From the NCBI GenBank assembly GCA_023101885.1, contig JALPQD010000407.1, positions 1,515,846-1,579,845 on the forward strand: a stretch of 64,000 nt of DNA, read 5' to 3'. Shown in pieces: positions 23,989-36,970 of the stretch; position 1 is the first letter of the stretch; every line of letters begins with the position of its first letter. Source of the DNA: Typhlomys cinereus. Its lineage: Eukaryota > Chordata > Mammalia > Rodentia > Platacanthomyidae. The notes beneath the pieces were generated by a model. That model was not told where the DNA came from and did not search any database. It saw nothing but the letters and a program-made list of their open reading frames with translations. Both the position numbers and the translations under genes were made by a program.

Positions 23989-24683
23989 AGAAGTACCAAG
24001 AAGAATGCTTTGCTTAGAGCCATAAGAGGGAACACAGACTTGCAAGTGTCTTGATTTTGGATTTTTAGTCTCTAGAACTGAGTAAAGCTAAATTCCTTTT
24101 GTTTTAAGCCACTGGATTTATGGTAGTTTGTTGTAAAAACCTTGGGAGATAATATACTATTTTGCATATATTTGTTAATTGTTTTCTGTTTTTTTTTTTT
24201 TTTCCATGAGTAGGTAAGTGACTTTGTCACTTTTCTTTGACTGGCATAATGGACATTTACTGACTGAATGAGTGGATAAATGAATGGGCAATACTGAAGT
24301 GGTGTGGTTTAGGAGTGGAGATAGGAGAAGGAAAAGGGAAGGAGATATTGAAAAGGTCAGTGATGATGAATCTCAGATATACTGACCTACTAATTAATGA
24401 GCTTGTATAATGGGAAATGGTGAAGGGTTTTCATCTTGTGTCTAGTATGGCAAGAGATAAAGACAAAATATGGAAATTGGGGCAAATGTGCCTTGGAAGA
24501 ATAATTCAGTGAGGGGCAGAAATTGGGTGGATTGCACTGAACTTCCGTAGGTTATGGAAGCAGCAGAGTATAAGCCATTAATTGCATCAAGATACCCAAG
24601 GAACAAGATAGTATTTGGTTTTTATTTCAGATATACAGTCTCTTAGTTACCTCTGCATTTCCTTCATTTCTATGATACGTATG
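23989..24683. other. Nothing recognised
   Basis: No gene. A MIR/L2-like word set is present at 24240-24290 ('atttactgactgaatgagtg'). Confidence 0.35.
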
Positions 24684-24689
24684 TTTTTT

Positions 24690-25670
24690 TAAAATAAAAT
24701 TTTATTTCCATTCATACAAACTTAGCAGGTACACCAGTCCCCTCCCTCCCTCTAACTCCCACCCCCTATGCCCTCTCCCCTTCCCCTCCCATCCCCGGAG
24801 CATCCTTTAATGTGCATGCCAAACTCTCCTCTGGGTCCTCTTCTCTGATGAGGTGCAAGGACCCAGTGGCATTTCCCAGAACCTTTTCCTGTGTTCCCCT
24901 TAAGCATAGGAACACTACTGTGGCTGACAATTCCTTGCCTCCAAGGATCCTAGTGCCTTTAGCAAATGCTAGACTTTGTGGGGTCAATAGTGTGTTGAAC
25001 ATTGCGCAGGGCATGCAAAGTCCAATTATGATTGCTTTGGCCCTAACTTGTGTGTAGTACCTTGCATATCATGGCTCCTCCCATCCTTTTGCTCTTACAA
25101 TCTTACCACCCCCTCTTCCCCAAATTTCCCTGAGCTTCTGGATGGGGAGAGATTAGGCTGGCCCAGTTCCAGGTGGTTGATATAGAGTCTCTGATGCTCT
25201 GAATTATGTTTGTTGATTTTTTTTTTCAGTTTGGCTGTTCCTGCAATGCCCTTGGCTCCATCCTGATGGGTATTGGATGTCACCGCCTGGCCAGAGATAA
25301 AAACCTGTTAAATTAGAGTCTTGTTATAAGAGTATATTCAAAGGTACATGTAATAAAAGTAGGAGACCGGGGTGAGGGAGGGGTCAATCACCCATTTGCA
25401 AAATGTTTACTTTCTATCAGGCAGCCTATATGCTCTCCCCTTCTGGTGAGATCATACCCCATCAGTTGCAAATGATTAGGAAGGAAAGTCTGTGTCTCAT
25501 TACTTACTTGCAGTCCTTGATGGTGGCCTATTTTCTCTGCTGTAACATGGTCCCCTCTCTCCTTGTTTCTGGTGGGGCCCTCCTTCCCCATCTCTCCTGT
25601 ATATAATCTTTACAATTACTGTAGGTATTACAGAGATTTGTCTTTGAGTGTCTCTAAGTGTGGTTTGGTA
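24690..25670 (-). other. L1 element A 3' UTR
   Basis: About 980 bases from the ORF2 stop to the tail. On the sense strand it contains a G-rich polypurine tract before the last 40 bases, as in all copies here. The 3' end reads '...gtttgtatgaatgg' plus A-rich tail. Confidence 0.8.
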
Positions 25671-28600
25671 CTAGGATCCACTTACTAGGGAGTACATACA
25701 GCGCTTAATTTTCCGTGTCTGGGATACTTCACTCAATATAATTGTTTTTAATTCCATCTATTTCCTGGCAAATTGCATTAATTCATCATTTTTGATGGCT
25801 GAGTAGTATTTCATTGTATAAATGTACATATTTTCCTTATCCACTCGTCAACTGTTGGACATTTGGGCTGATTCTATGACTTTGCTATTGTAAACAGTGC
25901 TGTTATGAATATGGTCGTGCTTGTGCTATCGAGGTGAATTTTTGCTGCATGGGGGGTTATTCCCAAAAGTGGAATAGCAGAGTCATATGGCATTTAAATC
26001 TTTAACATCTTTAAGAATCGCCAGACGGCTTGCCAGTGTGGTTGTATGAGCCTGCACTCCTACCAGCAATGTAGGAGAGTTCCTCTCTCTCCACATCCTC
26101 TCCAGCACGTGGTTTGTTTGTCTTGTGGATTTTTGCCATCCTAACAGAGGTGAGATGATATCTCAGGAAAGTTTTGATTTGCATTTCCCTGATGGCTAAG
26201 GATGTGGAGCATTTTTAAAGATATTTGTTAGTCATTTTAATTTTGTCCCTGGTAAAGTTTCTTATAATTTCCAAGGCCCATTTTTTAATTGGTCCATTTG
26301 TTTCCTTGGTGTTTACTTTTCTAAGTTCTTTGTGCACTCTGGATAATAGAGCTCTATCAGATATGTGGTTTGTGAAGATTTTCTCCCATTCTGTGGGTTG
26401 CTTTTGTGCTCGAGTTACAATCTCTTTATCTGAACAGCTCTTTAATTTCACAAGATCCCATCTGTTGAGTGTTGGTTGTATTGACGGTGCTATTGGATTT
26501 TCAATTAGGAACTGTTGGCCTAGCCCAATTAGTTCGAAGGATTTCCCTACCCTTTCAACTATGGTTTTTATAGTGTCTGGCCTTATATTGAGGTCCTTGA
26601 TCCATTTGGTATTAATTCCTGTACATGGTGACAAGTATGGTCCATTTTTAATCTTCTGCATGTGGAAATCCAGTTTTGCCAGCACCATTTGTTGAAGATG
26701 CTGTTCTTTTTCCATTGGATTTTTTGGACCCCTTTGTCAAAGATCAAATAGTTGTAGTTGTGTGGGCTTATATTTGGGTCTTCAACTCTTATCCATTGAT
26801 CTGTTTGTCTATTTTGGAGCCAATACCAGGCTGTTTTTACAACTGTGGATTTGTAGTATAGACTAAGGTTTGGTATGGGTTTTTTGTGCCTCCACATGAA
26901 TTTTGAGATTGCATGGTCAACTTCTTTAAAGAATTGCTTTGGGATTTTAATTGCTATAGCATTGAATCTGTATATTGCCTTTGGTAGGATGGTCATTTTT
27001 ATGATGTTGTTTCTGCCAACCCAGGAACATGGCAGGACTTTACACCTTCTAGTGTCTTCTGTAATTTCTTTCTTTAGGGTTTTAAAGTTTTCATTGTAAA
27101 GGTCTCTTACTTCCTTGGTTAGGTTTATACCAAGGTATTTCATTTTTTTAGGGGCTATAGTAAATGGGATTGTTCCTCTCGGGGCTTTTTCACTTCTTTC
27201 ATTCTGGGCATATAGGAAGGCCTCTGATTTTTGCACATTTATTTTGTATCCTGTCACCCTGGTGAACTTCTGTATTAGTTCCAGGAGCTTCCTGGTGGAG
27301 TTTTTGAGCTTACTCAGGTAGAAGATCATGTCATCTGCAAACAGAGATAACTCGAGTTCTTCCTTGCCGATTTCAATCCCTTTTATGTACCTTTCTTGTC
27401 TTATAGCTTTAGCTAAGACTTCAAGTACAATATTGGATAGAAGTGATGAGAGTTTTCAGCCTTGTCTAGTTCCTGATCGAAGTGGGAATGCTTCAAGTTT
27501 TTCCCCATTGAGTATAATCCTTGCTGTTGGCTTGTTGTAGACAGCTTTTATTATATTGATAAAGGTTCCTTCCGTTCCAACCTTCTCTATATTTTTTATC
27601 ATAAAGGACTGTTGGATCTTGTCTAAAGCTTTTACTGCATCTATCGAGAGTATCGTGTGGTCTTGGACTTTGGACTGATTTATAAGGTGAATTACATTTA
27701 TTGATTTGCGTATGTTGAACCAACCTTGTGTGCCTGAAACAAAGCCTACTTGATCCCTGTGGATGATCTTTTTGATGTTTTTGAATCTGATTTAGTAAGA
27801 CATTGTTGAGAATCTTTGCATCTGTGTTCATCAGAGAGATTGGCCTGTAGTTTTCTTTTTTAAGTGTATCTTTATTAGGTTTTGGGATTAAGACGATATT
27901 AGCTTCTTAGAAGGAATTTGGTAGTGTTCCTTCCTTTGCTATTTGATGGAACAGTTTAAGGAGTATTTGTTTTATTAGCTCCTTATATGTCTGGTAGAAC
28001 TCTGTGCTGAATCCATACAGGAAATTTTTTGGTGGGAAGATTTGAGATTACTTCATCAATTTCCTCATATGTTGTAAGACTTTTTAAATAATTCATAACT
28101 TCCTGATTCAATTTAGGTAAGTTGTGTTTACTTAGGAATTCATCCATCTCTTTCGTGTTGCCAAATTTCACAGAGTATAAGTTTTTGAAATATGACGTTA
28201 TAATTGTCTGGATTTCCTGGGTATCCATAGTGATAACTCCATTTTCATTTCTAATTTTGTTAATTTGGGCTTTCTCTCTCTTGCTTTTGGTTAATTTAGC
28301 TAGGGGTGTATCAATCTTATTGATTTTTTTTTCAAAAAACAAGATTTTTGACTGGTTAATTTTCTGTGTCGTTTTCCTAATCTTGATTTTGGATATGTCT
28401 CCCCTTATTTTGCTAATCTCCTCTCTTCTACTGCTTTTGGGATTAGATTTCTCTAGTGTCTCTAAAGCTTTAAGCTGCAATGTTAAGTTATTTATTTCTG
28501 ATGTTTCCATTTTTTTTGATATAGGCATTAAGAGCTATGAACTTACCTCTTAGGACAGCTTTCCTTATGTCCCAGAGATTTTGGTAAGTTGTATTTTCGT

Positions 28601-29412
28601 TATCGTTCACTTTCAGGAAATCTTGAATTTCCTTTTTAATTTCTTCCTGAATCCAGTTCTCATTCAGCATCATAGTGTTAAGTTTCCAGGCGTTAGTGTA
28701 TTTTCTGTTTGTTGTGTTGTGGATGTCAAGCTTTAAGTCATGGTGGTCTGATAGGGTACAGGCTGAATTTTAACTTTCCTGTACGTCCGAAGATTCATTT
28801 TGCGGCTCAGTATGTGATCTATTTTGGAGAAAGTTCCGTGTGCTGCTGAGAAAAATGTGTATTCTTTGGTGCATGGGTGAAGAGTTCAATAGAGATCTGT
28901 AAGGTCCATTTTTTTAAGGGTTTGATTATGTTCCAAAGTGTTTCTGTTAAGCTTTTGACCTGTTGATCTATCCCATGTTGAGAGGGCAGTTTTGAAATCC
29001 TCAAGAATTATCGTTTGGTGGTTGATTTCTCGCTTTAGACGCTGTAGAGTTTGCTTAATGAATGTGGAGGGGCCCGTACTGGGTGCTTATATGTTCAGTA
29101 TTGTGAAGTCTTCCTGGTGAATTGTACCTGGGACTAAAATGTAGTATCCATCTGTTTCTCTTATGATTTTTTTTTGTATGAAGTCCACTTTGTCTGACGG
29201 CATAATGGCTACCCCTGCCTGTTTCCTGGTTCCATTAGCTTGCAGAATTTTTGACCAGCTTTTTATTTTTAGGATGTGCCTATCTTTTGTGGTGAGATGA
29301 GTTTCCTGAAGGCAGCAGATTGATGGGTTGTGATTTTAATCTAAGTTTGTAATCTGTGTCTTTTGATTGGTGAGTTAATACCATTGACATTTAATGTCGT
29401 AATGGAGAAATT

Positions 29413-30717
29413 TTTTTTTTGAAATTCCCGATTCTTTTTTTTTTATCAGTTTCTTGGTTATTGTTTATTGTTTGATACTGAAATTGAGGGGAAAGCTGCT
29501 ACAAGTTATTAACACTGCTGAGTATGTTGGGATTTTATATATATATATATATATATATATTTGTTTATATGGTGAATTACATTTTTTAAACATTTTTTAT
29601 TATTATTTCCGTTCACACAAAATTAGTAGGTACAGCGGTTCCCTCCCTCTCTCCTCCTCCCCCCGAACCCCCTGCTGCCCCTCCCCTCTCCCCTCCCTCC
29701 CTATCCCCCCGTGCCTCACCCCCCCAATCCCCGGAGAATCCCTTAATGTCCATGCCAGACTCTCCTCTGGGCCCTCCTCTCCGATGACGTACAAGGACCC
29801 AGTGGCATTTCCCTGAACCCTTTCCTGTGTTCCCCTTAAGCATAGGAACACTACTGTGGCTGTCAATCTCTTGCCTCCAAGGATCTTGGTGCCTTTAGCA
29901 AATGCTAGACTTTATGGGGTCAGTAGTGTGTTGGACATTGTGTGGTCATGCAAAGTCCAATTATGATTGCTTCGGTCCTAACTTGTGTGGAGTATTTTGC
30001 ATATAATTCCTCCTCCCATCTTTGTGCTCTTACAATCTTACCGCCCCCTCTTCCGCAAATGTCCCTGAGCTTCAGGATGGGGAGAAATTAGGCTGGCCTG
30101 GTTCTATGTGGTTGATATAGAGTCTCTGAAGTTCTGGATTGTGGTTTGTTGATTTTCTTTTGCAGTTTTGCTGCTCCTGCAATGCCCTTCACTCCTTCCT
30201 GATTGGCATTGTATGTCACCCCCTGGCCAGAGACAAAAAGTTGTTAAACTGAAGTCTTGTTATAAGAGCACATTCAAATGTAGATGTAATAAAAGTAGGA
30301 AACCACAGTGAGGGAGGGGTCAATCACCCATTTGCAAAATGGCTACTTTTTATCTGCCAGACCATATGCCCTCCCCTTCTGGTGAGATTATACCCCCTCA
30401 GTTGTAAATGATCAGGAACGAAAGTCTGTGAACTTAACCAGGTGTCTCATTACTTTCTTGAAGTCCTTGATGGAGGCCTATTTTCTCTGCTGTAACATGA
30501 TCCCTTCTCTCCTTGTTTCTGGTGTGGCCCTCCTATCCCATCCCTCCTGTTCATAATCCTTGCAATTACTGTAGGTATTACAGAGATTTATCTTTGAGTG
30601 TCTCTAGGTGGGCTGGGTAAGTTTGGTACTAGGAGCCACCTATTAGGGAGTACATATGGCGCTTAATTTTCTGGGACTGGGATACTTCACTTAATATAAT
30701 TCTTTCTAATGACATCC
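29413..30717 (-). mobile_element. 5'-truncated L1 element F inside element A, with 3' transduction
   Basis: An 11-base duplication, atggagaaatt, flanks it (29402-29412 and 30718-30728). The element consists of about 29 codons of ORF2 C-terminus (30629-30717), the 3' UTR (29588-30628) and about 165 bases of non-L1 sequence ending in A-runs. At first sight 30717/30718 looks like an ORF2-deleted L1, but the duplication shows it is an insertion. Confidence 0.85.
29424..29587 (-). other. 3'-transduced flank of the source L1
   Basis: Between the normal L1 3' end (about 29588) and the A-run next to the duplication lies sequence not found in other L1 copies. It includes an (AT)n run at 29536-29561. 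On the sense strand an AATAAA (29469-29464) precedes an 11-base A-run (29444-29434). This is how a readthrough transcript from a source L1 would end. Confidence 0.65.
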
Positions 30718-30802
30718 ATGGAGAAATTATTTTTAATTCTGGACTTTTTTATGTTTAGTGGGTTTTGTAAGTGTATTGTTTGATATTTAGGTTTTGGTGG
30801 TA

Positions 30803-31868
30803 TTATACTTCCCTTCTGTCCTCCTGGCTACGCTTGTTTTTTTCTTCAAGCTTAAGTATCGTTTCTAGCATTTTTTGAAGGCCTGGTTTGGTAGACATGT
30901 ATCCCTTCAAGTTGTCTTTGTGCTGGAAAACTTTTCTTTCTCCCTCAATTATGACAGATAATTTTGCTGGGTATTTATCAGTCTGGGTTGGCATTTTTGC
31001 TCATGTAATACTTGAAGTATGTCTCTCCAAGCTCTTCTTGCTTTTACTGTTTCCATTGAGAAGTCATTTGTTATTTTAATAGGTTTACCTTTAAAAGTGA
31101 CTTGTTTTTTTTTCTCTTGAAGCTCTCAGCACCTTTTCTTTGTCTTGAACATGGTGTGTTTTGACTATTATTTGCCGTGGCAATTTTCTATTTTGCTCAT
31201 ATCTGTTTGGGGTTCTGAATGCCTCTTGTATTTGGATGGACCTCTCATTCTTTAGTTGAGGAAAGTTTTAATTTATGATAGTTTGAAAAATTTCCTCAGG
31301 TGTGGTTTTTTGGGATTCTTGCTCTGGTATTCCATGAATGCGCATGTTAGGCTTCTTCAGGGTGTCCCATAACTCTTGAATGTTCCTCTCAAGTATCTTT
31401 TTGGCTTTAAGATCCTCTTCCATTGAGTTGGTTAATCCTCCCACTTTGTCTTCAAGATCTGAAATTCTATTTTCTGCTTTGTTAGTTCTGCTGATAAGAC
31501 TCTCTTTTCAGTTTTGGGTTGCAGATAACTTGTTTTTTAGTTGGATTTTAAACTCTGCCTGAGACTGTTTTAACTTCTCTATGCCTATATTTGTTTCTTG
31601 AACTGTTTTTCTCAACTCCTCCAAGTGCCTGTTGTGTTCCTGTCAAAGTGGTTGATGCGGTTGCTTAACTCCTCTTGGATTTCCTCTTTCATAGTATTAA
31701 TCATGGTAGTGATCATTCTTTGAAAGTAGTTATCTTGGGTCTGGCTTTTTTGGTTATTTTCTGTGAATTTGTTCTGTTGGCATCCATCATTATGGGGTTA
31801 ATTCTTTCAGTGGGAGATTGGTCTTCTTGGGTTTTATTTCTCATGTATCTGCACTTTGACTTGAGCAT
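30803..31868 (-). pseudogene. L1 ORF1 pseudogene of element A
   Basis: Homologous to the open ORF1 of element D but with several frameshifts and stops. Recognisable parts: the coiled-coil region near the start and the C-terminal 'KVFQHKDNLKGYMSTKPG' block (about 30850-30960). ORF1p normally forms RNA-binding trimers. Its leader sequence resembles that of D, so A and D share a subfamily. Confidence 0.8.
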
Positions 31869-32728
31869 TGTTGTTTTCTCTTAAGACCTTTCAGTTTCTG
31901 TGTGTTTTTGACTGAACTGATTTAGTTAGTATTACTACTCATAGGCAGTTATTACTAGTGCTTGCCTTGTAGTTGTGTACGTTTGTCTGTTGTCATTGTT
32001 ATTTCCTAGATGAGGCTATTAGGCTGTTAGTACATCAGCTAAATCAGGTTAAGTAAACGGGGGAATATTATTATGGTAGTGCACTTTTACGATTTAGTAT
32101 CTTGGTGATATGTGAGGGTGAGTGGTATAATCCCTGGAGTTGTATTTGTTTTTTTGGGTGGCTGTATGGAAAAGGTAGTCTATAGTGATTAATACTAGAA
32201 AGGAGCAGTATGGTAAAAAAAGAGGTTTACTTATCTTTGGGCTGGATGTGAAGAATCTCTTCCATGTGATACGATGATTTTAAAGGACTTCAGATGTATG
32301 GCCTTTGACCCTTAGAGCTTTGCTTGAGTTTCCTTTGGTCTTTATTGAATTGAGTAGTAGTGTGTCCTCTGTGGACCATGAGCGAGGGTCCCCGGTGGGT
32401 CAGAAGGGCAGAGGGGCTGATGGTGATGGCAGAATTCTTCACTTGTTACCTGGGACTTGGCTTAGTAGCTCACCCAAGCTCCAGGGATGGAGGAATGTGA
32501 GCATGTCCTGTCCTCGTCTGGCAGGCAGGTGGGTGGAACAAAGGGGCTGGGGCCCGGGGCGTGTTCCAGGCAAACCAAAGGCACCCTGGATATTGCCCCG
32601 ATGGCTGTTGGGAGGAGCTGGGACAAGGGGCCACCTGGGGGCCTTGGGGAACTCACTTGGGTTAAAGGACCTGGAGCAAGTCCTGTCCCAGTCGGGCGGG
32701 CAGGCAGGCGGGAGGAAGAAAGGGTGAA
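31869..32728 (-). promoter_or_regulatory. L1 element A 5' leader with two partial GC-rich units
   Basis: The ORF1-proximal 500 bases match the leader of element D. Distal to that, two related GC-rich segments begin at 32469 and 32652 ('gtcctgtcc...ggcaggcagg') about 175-183 bases apart. This looks like a tandem-monomer promoter of the rodent L1 type, transcribed toward lower coordinates. A plus-strand frame at 32305-32727 is a chance antisense frame. Confidence 0.6.
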
Positions 32729-33989
32729 AAAAATCTTTCTGAACACGAAATGGACTACTACTATCTGTGTGGCCCTACCAGTTCTGCTGAGTGGATTCAC
32801 CAAAACGATAGTTGGAGGCATTTGAAAACATGATAATTGCTTAGCTTGAGAAACCTTTCAGGTAGGAAATCCATTATTCTGCCTTATACACCCGACTATA
32901 TGTATGATAGAGAACATCTTTTATTTAATTCTTGACAAATTATGACAATCTCTAAAGCAGAGAAATATATAGGCTCTAATGAAGGTGATCTGATAATTGA
33001 GCACCTGGATATAGGATAAATTGAATGTGTTCCCATTATACAAATATTCTCCTATGGCTTATTTTAGATATTAGCTTTTTAGTCAATATTAAAATGTAAT
33101 TAAATTTTCAGGTGATTTTTTGCCATCAATATAATTATTTTGAAGAGTAAACTCCAGCTGAAAAGAAAGTTATTTTCCTGCTTGGTGAAAACATTGTTCT
33201 AAATAGTGATTGCAAAGGAGAAATTAGAAGAAACACTCAGCTTTTGCCCAGTAGAAATTGTATCTTGAGAACTCAATAAATTTTGGCTAATTGATTATTT
33301 TAAAAATACCTTTTCTTCTCTCTTCAGAGTTGCATCAGCTATGGATTCTTTAGGTGGAGAAATCTCTGAAAAATCTGGTAATACCTGAAAAAATGGGATT
33401 TCTTATTTAATACTTGAGTACATTACAAAGAAATAAAATTTTCCTCTCTTTCTGCTATCCATTGCCGTGGGATTTAATGTTGAGGCTCTTGTATTCTGGA
33501 GTTGAAGACTGAAACCAGAACATATTGTAGAGGATTAAGGCAGACTTCTTTAGGGAAGAAAAATGAAGGAACTCATGGGCATGTACTAATGACTGGCAAG
33601 ATTAAGGGTATTTATAAACTTGGGCAAACCTGGGCAAAGTAGCTTTTCCTTATAGGTTAGTTTTAGTTTCTGTAAATCTGATTGGGGCTTTTTTGGCTCC
33701 TACATCTTATTGGTCTGCTCATGAGGGAGCTTTTAGTTTTTTTTGAGGATTGATCCATCTATATTTGAGGAGCTTGTCTCCATCTGTACTTGAGGTGCTA
33801 TCTCCAAATCCTTTCATAAACAGAGGGTTGGGGAACACTGACAACCTCATCTGAGTGGGGGATTGGTGCCAACTTCTGAAGGATCACCCTAGCAATGGCA
33901 CAATGGGGGTAACTTTCAAAGATCTTCCTAGCCTGTCTGCACTGTATAAAAACTGCCTAACAGGAATTGATCTCTGTAAAGGTTACTCT
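32729..33989. other. Nothing recognised
   Basis: AT-rich sequence without supported genes or repeats. Confidence 0.35.
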
Positions 33990-34325
33990 TAACTATTTCT
34001 GTGAGAAAGCACCCAAAGTCAACCAATTTAAGGGAGAAAGGGAGATTTATTTAGCTTAGGTTCCAGAGGGTAGATAGAGTCTTTCAAGGTGGAGGTGGTG
34101 TGGCTGGCTGGCAGAAGCTGGAGACAGGATAAGTCACACCTATCCAGGAGGCTGGAGCTACTAGACTGCTTGTTGCAAAGGCAGACTTCTGGATGTAGAG
34201 TGGGACTAATCCACCTCAAGGCCCACCTCTTGTGACCGCCTTCTTCAGCAAGGCACCTCTCAAAGGCGCTATGACCTTCCCAAACATATGAGACCGTGGG
34301 GGATACATTTCAAACCATGACAGTC
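33990..34325 (-). repeat. URR1-like repeat (reverse copy)
   Basis: The order 'tttatttagcttaggttcca', 'tggctggctggcagaagc', 'cacctcttgtgaccgccttc' and 'gggggatacatttcaaacc' has the style of rodent DNA-transposon-like repeats and ends near 'catgacag'. Exact family uncertain. Confidence 0.35.
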
Positions 34326-34669
34326 TCTCTCTCACCATCATAAATAATGATTCATTCACTTAAGCATCATGTAACACCCAGACAAGATGAAGATTTCAGG
34401 GGGGCAAACATTTTTGGCTTTTAAGAGTGTTTCATTGGGGAGAAACACAGATTTTTGGATATTAGTTTTTTTATGGTTTATCTTGCAGCTCCACTCAATT
34501 TGTTAGCTTTTTGAGGTTTATTAGTAGAGCATTTGGGATGTCTTTAAATGTACAAGACTGTGCTAAGTCTACAACTTACTGTTTTCCTCTTCAGTTGAGG
34601 TACCCTTTATCTTTTCCTTGCCTTCATTCAATCTTTCTACCTATGATTCAGTCTTTTTACTAGTAAGGG

Positions 34670-34670
<1 letters not shown>
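34326..34670. other. Nothing recognised
   Basis: No gene or repeat recognised. Confidence 0.35.
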
Positions 34671-34722
<52 letters not shown>

Positions 34723-34770
34723 TACATACATGCATACATATACACACATGAACACACACACATATATAAT
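34671..34770. repeat. CA microsatellite
   Basis: About 22 CA units followed by degenerate 'catacataca' repeats. Confidence 0.95.
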
Positions 34771-35334
34771 CTATTCTGTTCATGTAAAATGTATTCATTT
34801 GACTTATGAAATAAGGTTTTGGTAGTCAAATAAGGGCTGCCTGTAGTTGCTTAGATCAAGAACTGAAAATCTCAGCAGTCACAGTCTGGTGTTAATGGCT
34901 GGAGGAGTCCTGGAAAAGTCACCTTGTCACTTTGGAGGGTTGAAGAAGCTGGGTTCTATTGTCAGCAAAGAATGAATGAGTTTGCCAGCCCAGGGAAAAG
35001 GAGAAAAGTATTTTTCTTTCTTGTCTTTTCTTTTATCTGGTCTTCTACTGGAAGGTGCTACACACATTTAAGGTTGATTATTGTATTTAAAATATTTTAA
35101 TCCAGATAAAATTGCTTTAACTGGTCAGATGGCTTTTCTTTTAGTTAATACCAGGTCCAGTTAAGTTGATAGCTAAGTTTACCCTATTAGAAGTTCACTC
35201 CTGTGAACTTGATATCAAATCACATATCCTTATGACAATCTTAATCTCGACATAAACAATAATAAGATCATAATTCTGAACAGCATGATAAAACTAGCCA
35301 TTATCACCACCCCCTGAAATATAGGTGACAAAGT
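34771..35334. other. Nothing recognised
   Basis: No gene or repeat recognised. Confidence 0.35.
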
Positions 35335-35613
35335 CTTTTTTTTTGTGTGTGTGTGTGTGCACTTGTATGAGTGTGTGTGTGGGGGCACTGTGTCCCTGTG
35401 CAGGACCAAGGGTGACTTTGGGAATCACTGCAGATTGCTTCTACCTCCTTTTTGTTTCACTCTGGGACTTTCCACTTCTGCCTACCAGGGCCAGAAGTGC
35501 AGGCCGCTGCTATTTCCTCCTGGCATTTTTTATGTGGATTCTGGGATGGATCCGAGCTCATGTCCTTCTGCTTTGGAGGCAGAATCTTAACCCATGAACC
35601 ATCTCTCCAGCCT
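35335..35613 (-). mobile_element. B2-like long SINE, older subfamily
   Basis: Same layout as the copy at 10774 (TG-rich tail side, body, 'catctctccagcc' head in reverse) but the body differs, for example 'gggaatcactgcagattgc' in place of 'gggaaccaccatggaccgc'. Flanking duplication unclear. Confidence 0.7.
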
Positions 35614-35798
35614 AATAAAGTTCTGTTGAGAAACGCTTTGTCTTTAGTGTCTCATTAAGCAATATCATAATGTAGATTTCAGTAACACTTAACCACTTAA
35701 CTACAGGTATTAACTCAATTGACATAACATTATATGATATAAAATAGAGGAAATAAGGCATAAATGTCTGCTTAATGTATATGTACAAGCATATTCTT

Positions 35799-36092
35799 TT
35801 TTATTTTTATTTTTTTATACATTTTTTATTATTACCGCTCATACAAACTTAATAGGTAGATCAGTTCCCTCCCTCCCTCCTCCTCCCCCTGAACCCCTTG
35901 GTCCCCCTCCTCTCTCTCCCCATCCCCCAGTGCCTCCCCCCCAATTCCCAGAGAGTCCTTTATTATGTATGCCTAACTCTCCTCTGGGTCCTCCTCTCCG
36001 ATGACGTACAAGGACCCAGTGGCATTTCCCTTAAGCTTAGGAACACTACTGTGGCTGCCAATCCCTTGCCTCCAAGGATCTTGGTGCCTTTA
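35799..36092 (-). mobile_element. 5'-truncated L1, 3' UTR end
   Basis: Perfect 15-base duplication, tacaagcatattctt, at 35784-35798 and 36093-36107. The insert is the last 290 bases of the L1 3' UTR. About 25 bases are missing near 36030 relative to other copies. Confidence 0.9.
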
Positions 36093-36107
36093 TACAAGCA
36101 TATTCTT

Positions 36108-36970
36108 AACAGAACAAGACAAAAACACTTACTCTATGTTCTATAACTGATCACATGGCCTTAGCTGGTATTTATAACTATTTTCCTCCACTACCCATTT
36201 TATGTTTTCCCCACCCTCAGTAAGCACTTCAGCAAGTCTTGGCTTTTTGCCTGGAGGGGTTACTCATACTTTCATTCCTGAAGAAAATGGGCCATTTACT
36301 ATCCTGCCTGGCTTGGGTTGGTGCAGTTTCAAATTGACCTTAATCACAGAATACGGCAACACCAAGACAAGCCCTGGTGGGTCTCCTGCACTCCAGACAT
36401 ATTCTTACTTACCTCCATTGTGAGGAAACAGTGCGGTTTCTCCTTCCCAATCACACCTATTATCATTCTTCCTAGAACCTTTATTCCTTTCTTAGTCTGA
36501 CTCAAGACCACAGGAACCTAAAATAGCCAGGGAGGAGCCTTAGCTTCCAGTTAAAGAGAATGTTATGTTTGTTATGCCTCTTGGCGAAGCATCCCCTGCT
36601 CTGGAACCAAAGCTTCAAGGCCAGCAGGACACATGCTCACAGAAACAGGAAGCAAAAATTTTCCTAATAGGTTACTAGGGTTGATGGTGAAGGGTACTAT
36701 TCCCATTTCCACCCCTTGAATCCTGGGCCCATAAATCCTGGATATGGAAGACTGAGTACCATATATTGGACACTCATTTGAGGCATATAACACCTTCTGG
36801 AGGAGTCTTTTTAAAAGAGCATGTGTTCAGCAAAATATGCTATCAGATTTGTTTTCATATAAGTATACCTAATACATCCTTAGACTGTTTGTGCCAGTTG
36901 CAATGTTTTTTTTTTTCTCCTCTCTGATCTCGCATATTTGAATGTTCCCTCTTTCCTATTGTAACCAGAG
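36108..36970. other. Old unclassified sequence
   Basis: No gene recognised. The stretch is less AT-rich than its surroundings and may be an old LTR-type repeat, but no diagnostic end was seen. Confidence 0.3.

Larger units (their letters stand above)
25671..30748 (-). pseudogene. L1 ORF2 pseudogene of element A
   Basis: Degenerate copy of the L1 endonuclease/reverse transcriptase. Open fragments remain at 26215-26715, 26583-27329, 27493-27831 and 27983-28528. The endonuclease 'SDH' triplet is still readable near 28748. About 60 bases are missing at 26876 relative to element B. The start codon region reads AAG instead of ATG (30746-30748). A truncated L1 (F) interrupts the gene near its 5' end. 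It cannot make a full protein. Confidence 0.85.
24684..32728 (-). mobile_element. L1 element A, full-length but decayed, hosting element F
   Basis: Read on the minus strand: 5' leader with GC-rich units (31869-32728), ORF1 (30803-31868), ORF2 (25671-30748, interrupted by element F at 29413-30717), 3' UTR (24690-25670) and A-tail. Without F it is about 6.7 kb, the expected full length. Many frameshifts and a deletion of about 60 bases near 26876 make it old. No target-site duplication was found at its outer edges, so the 32728 boundary is approximate. Confidence 0.85.

Noticed and set aside
30700..30730. Apparent L1 with ORF2 deleted or spliced out, since ORF2 C-terminus is joined to the ORF1-ORF2 spacer
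   Set aside because: The same 11 bases (atggagaaatt) occur at 29402-29412, so this is the edge of an inserted truncated L1. The junction also lacks GT-AG signals.
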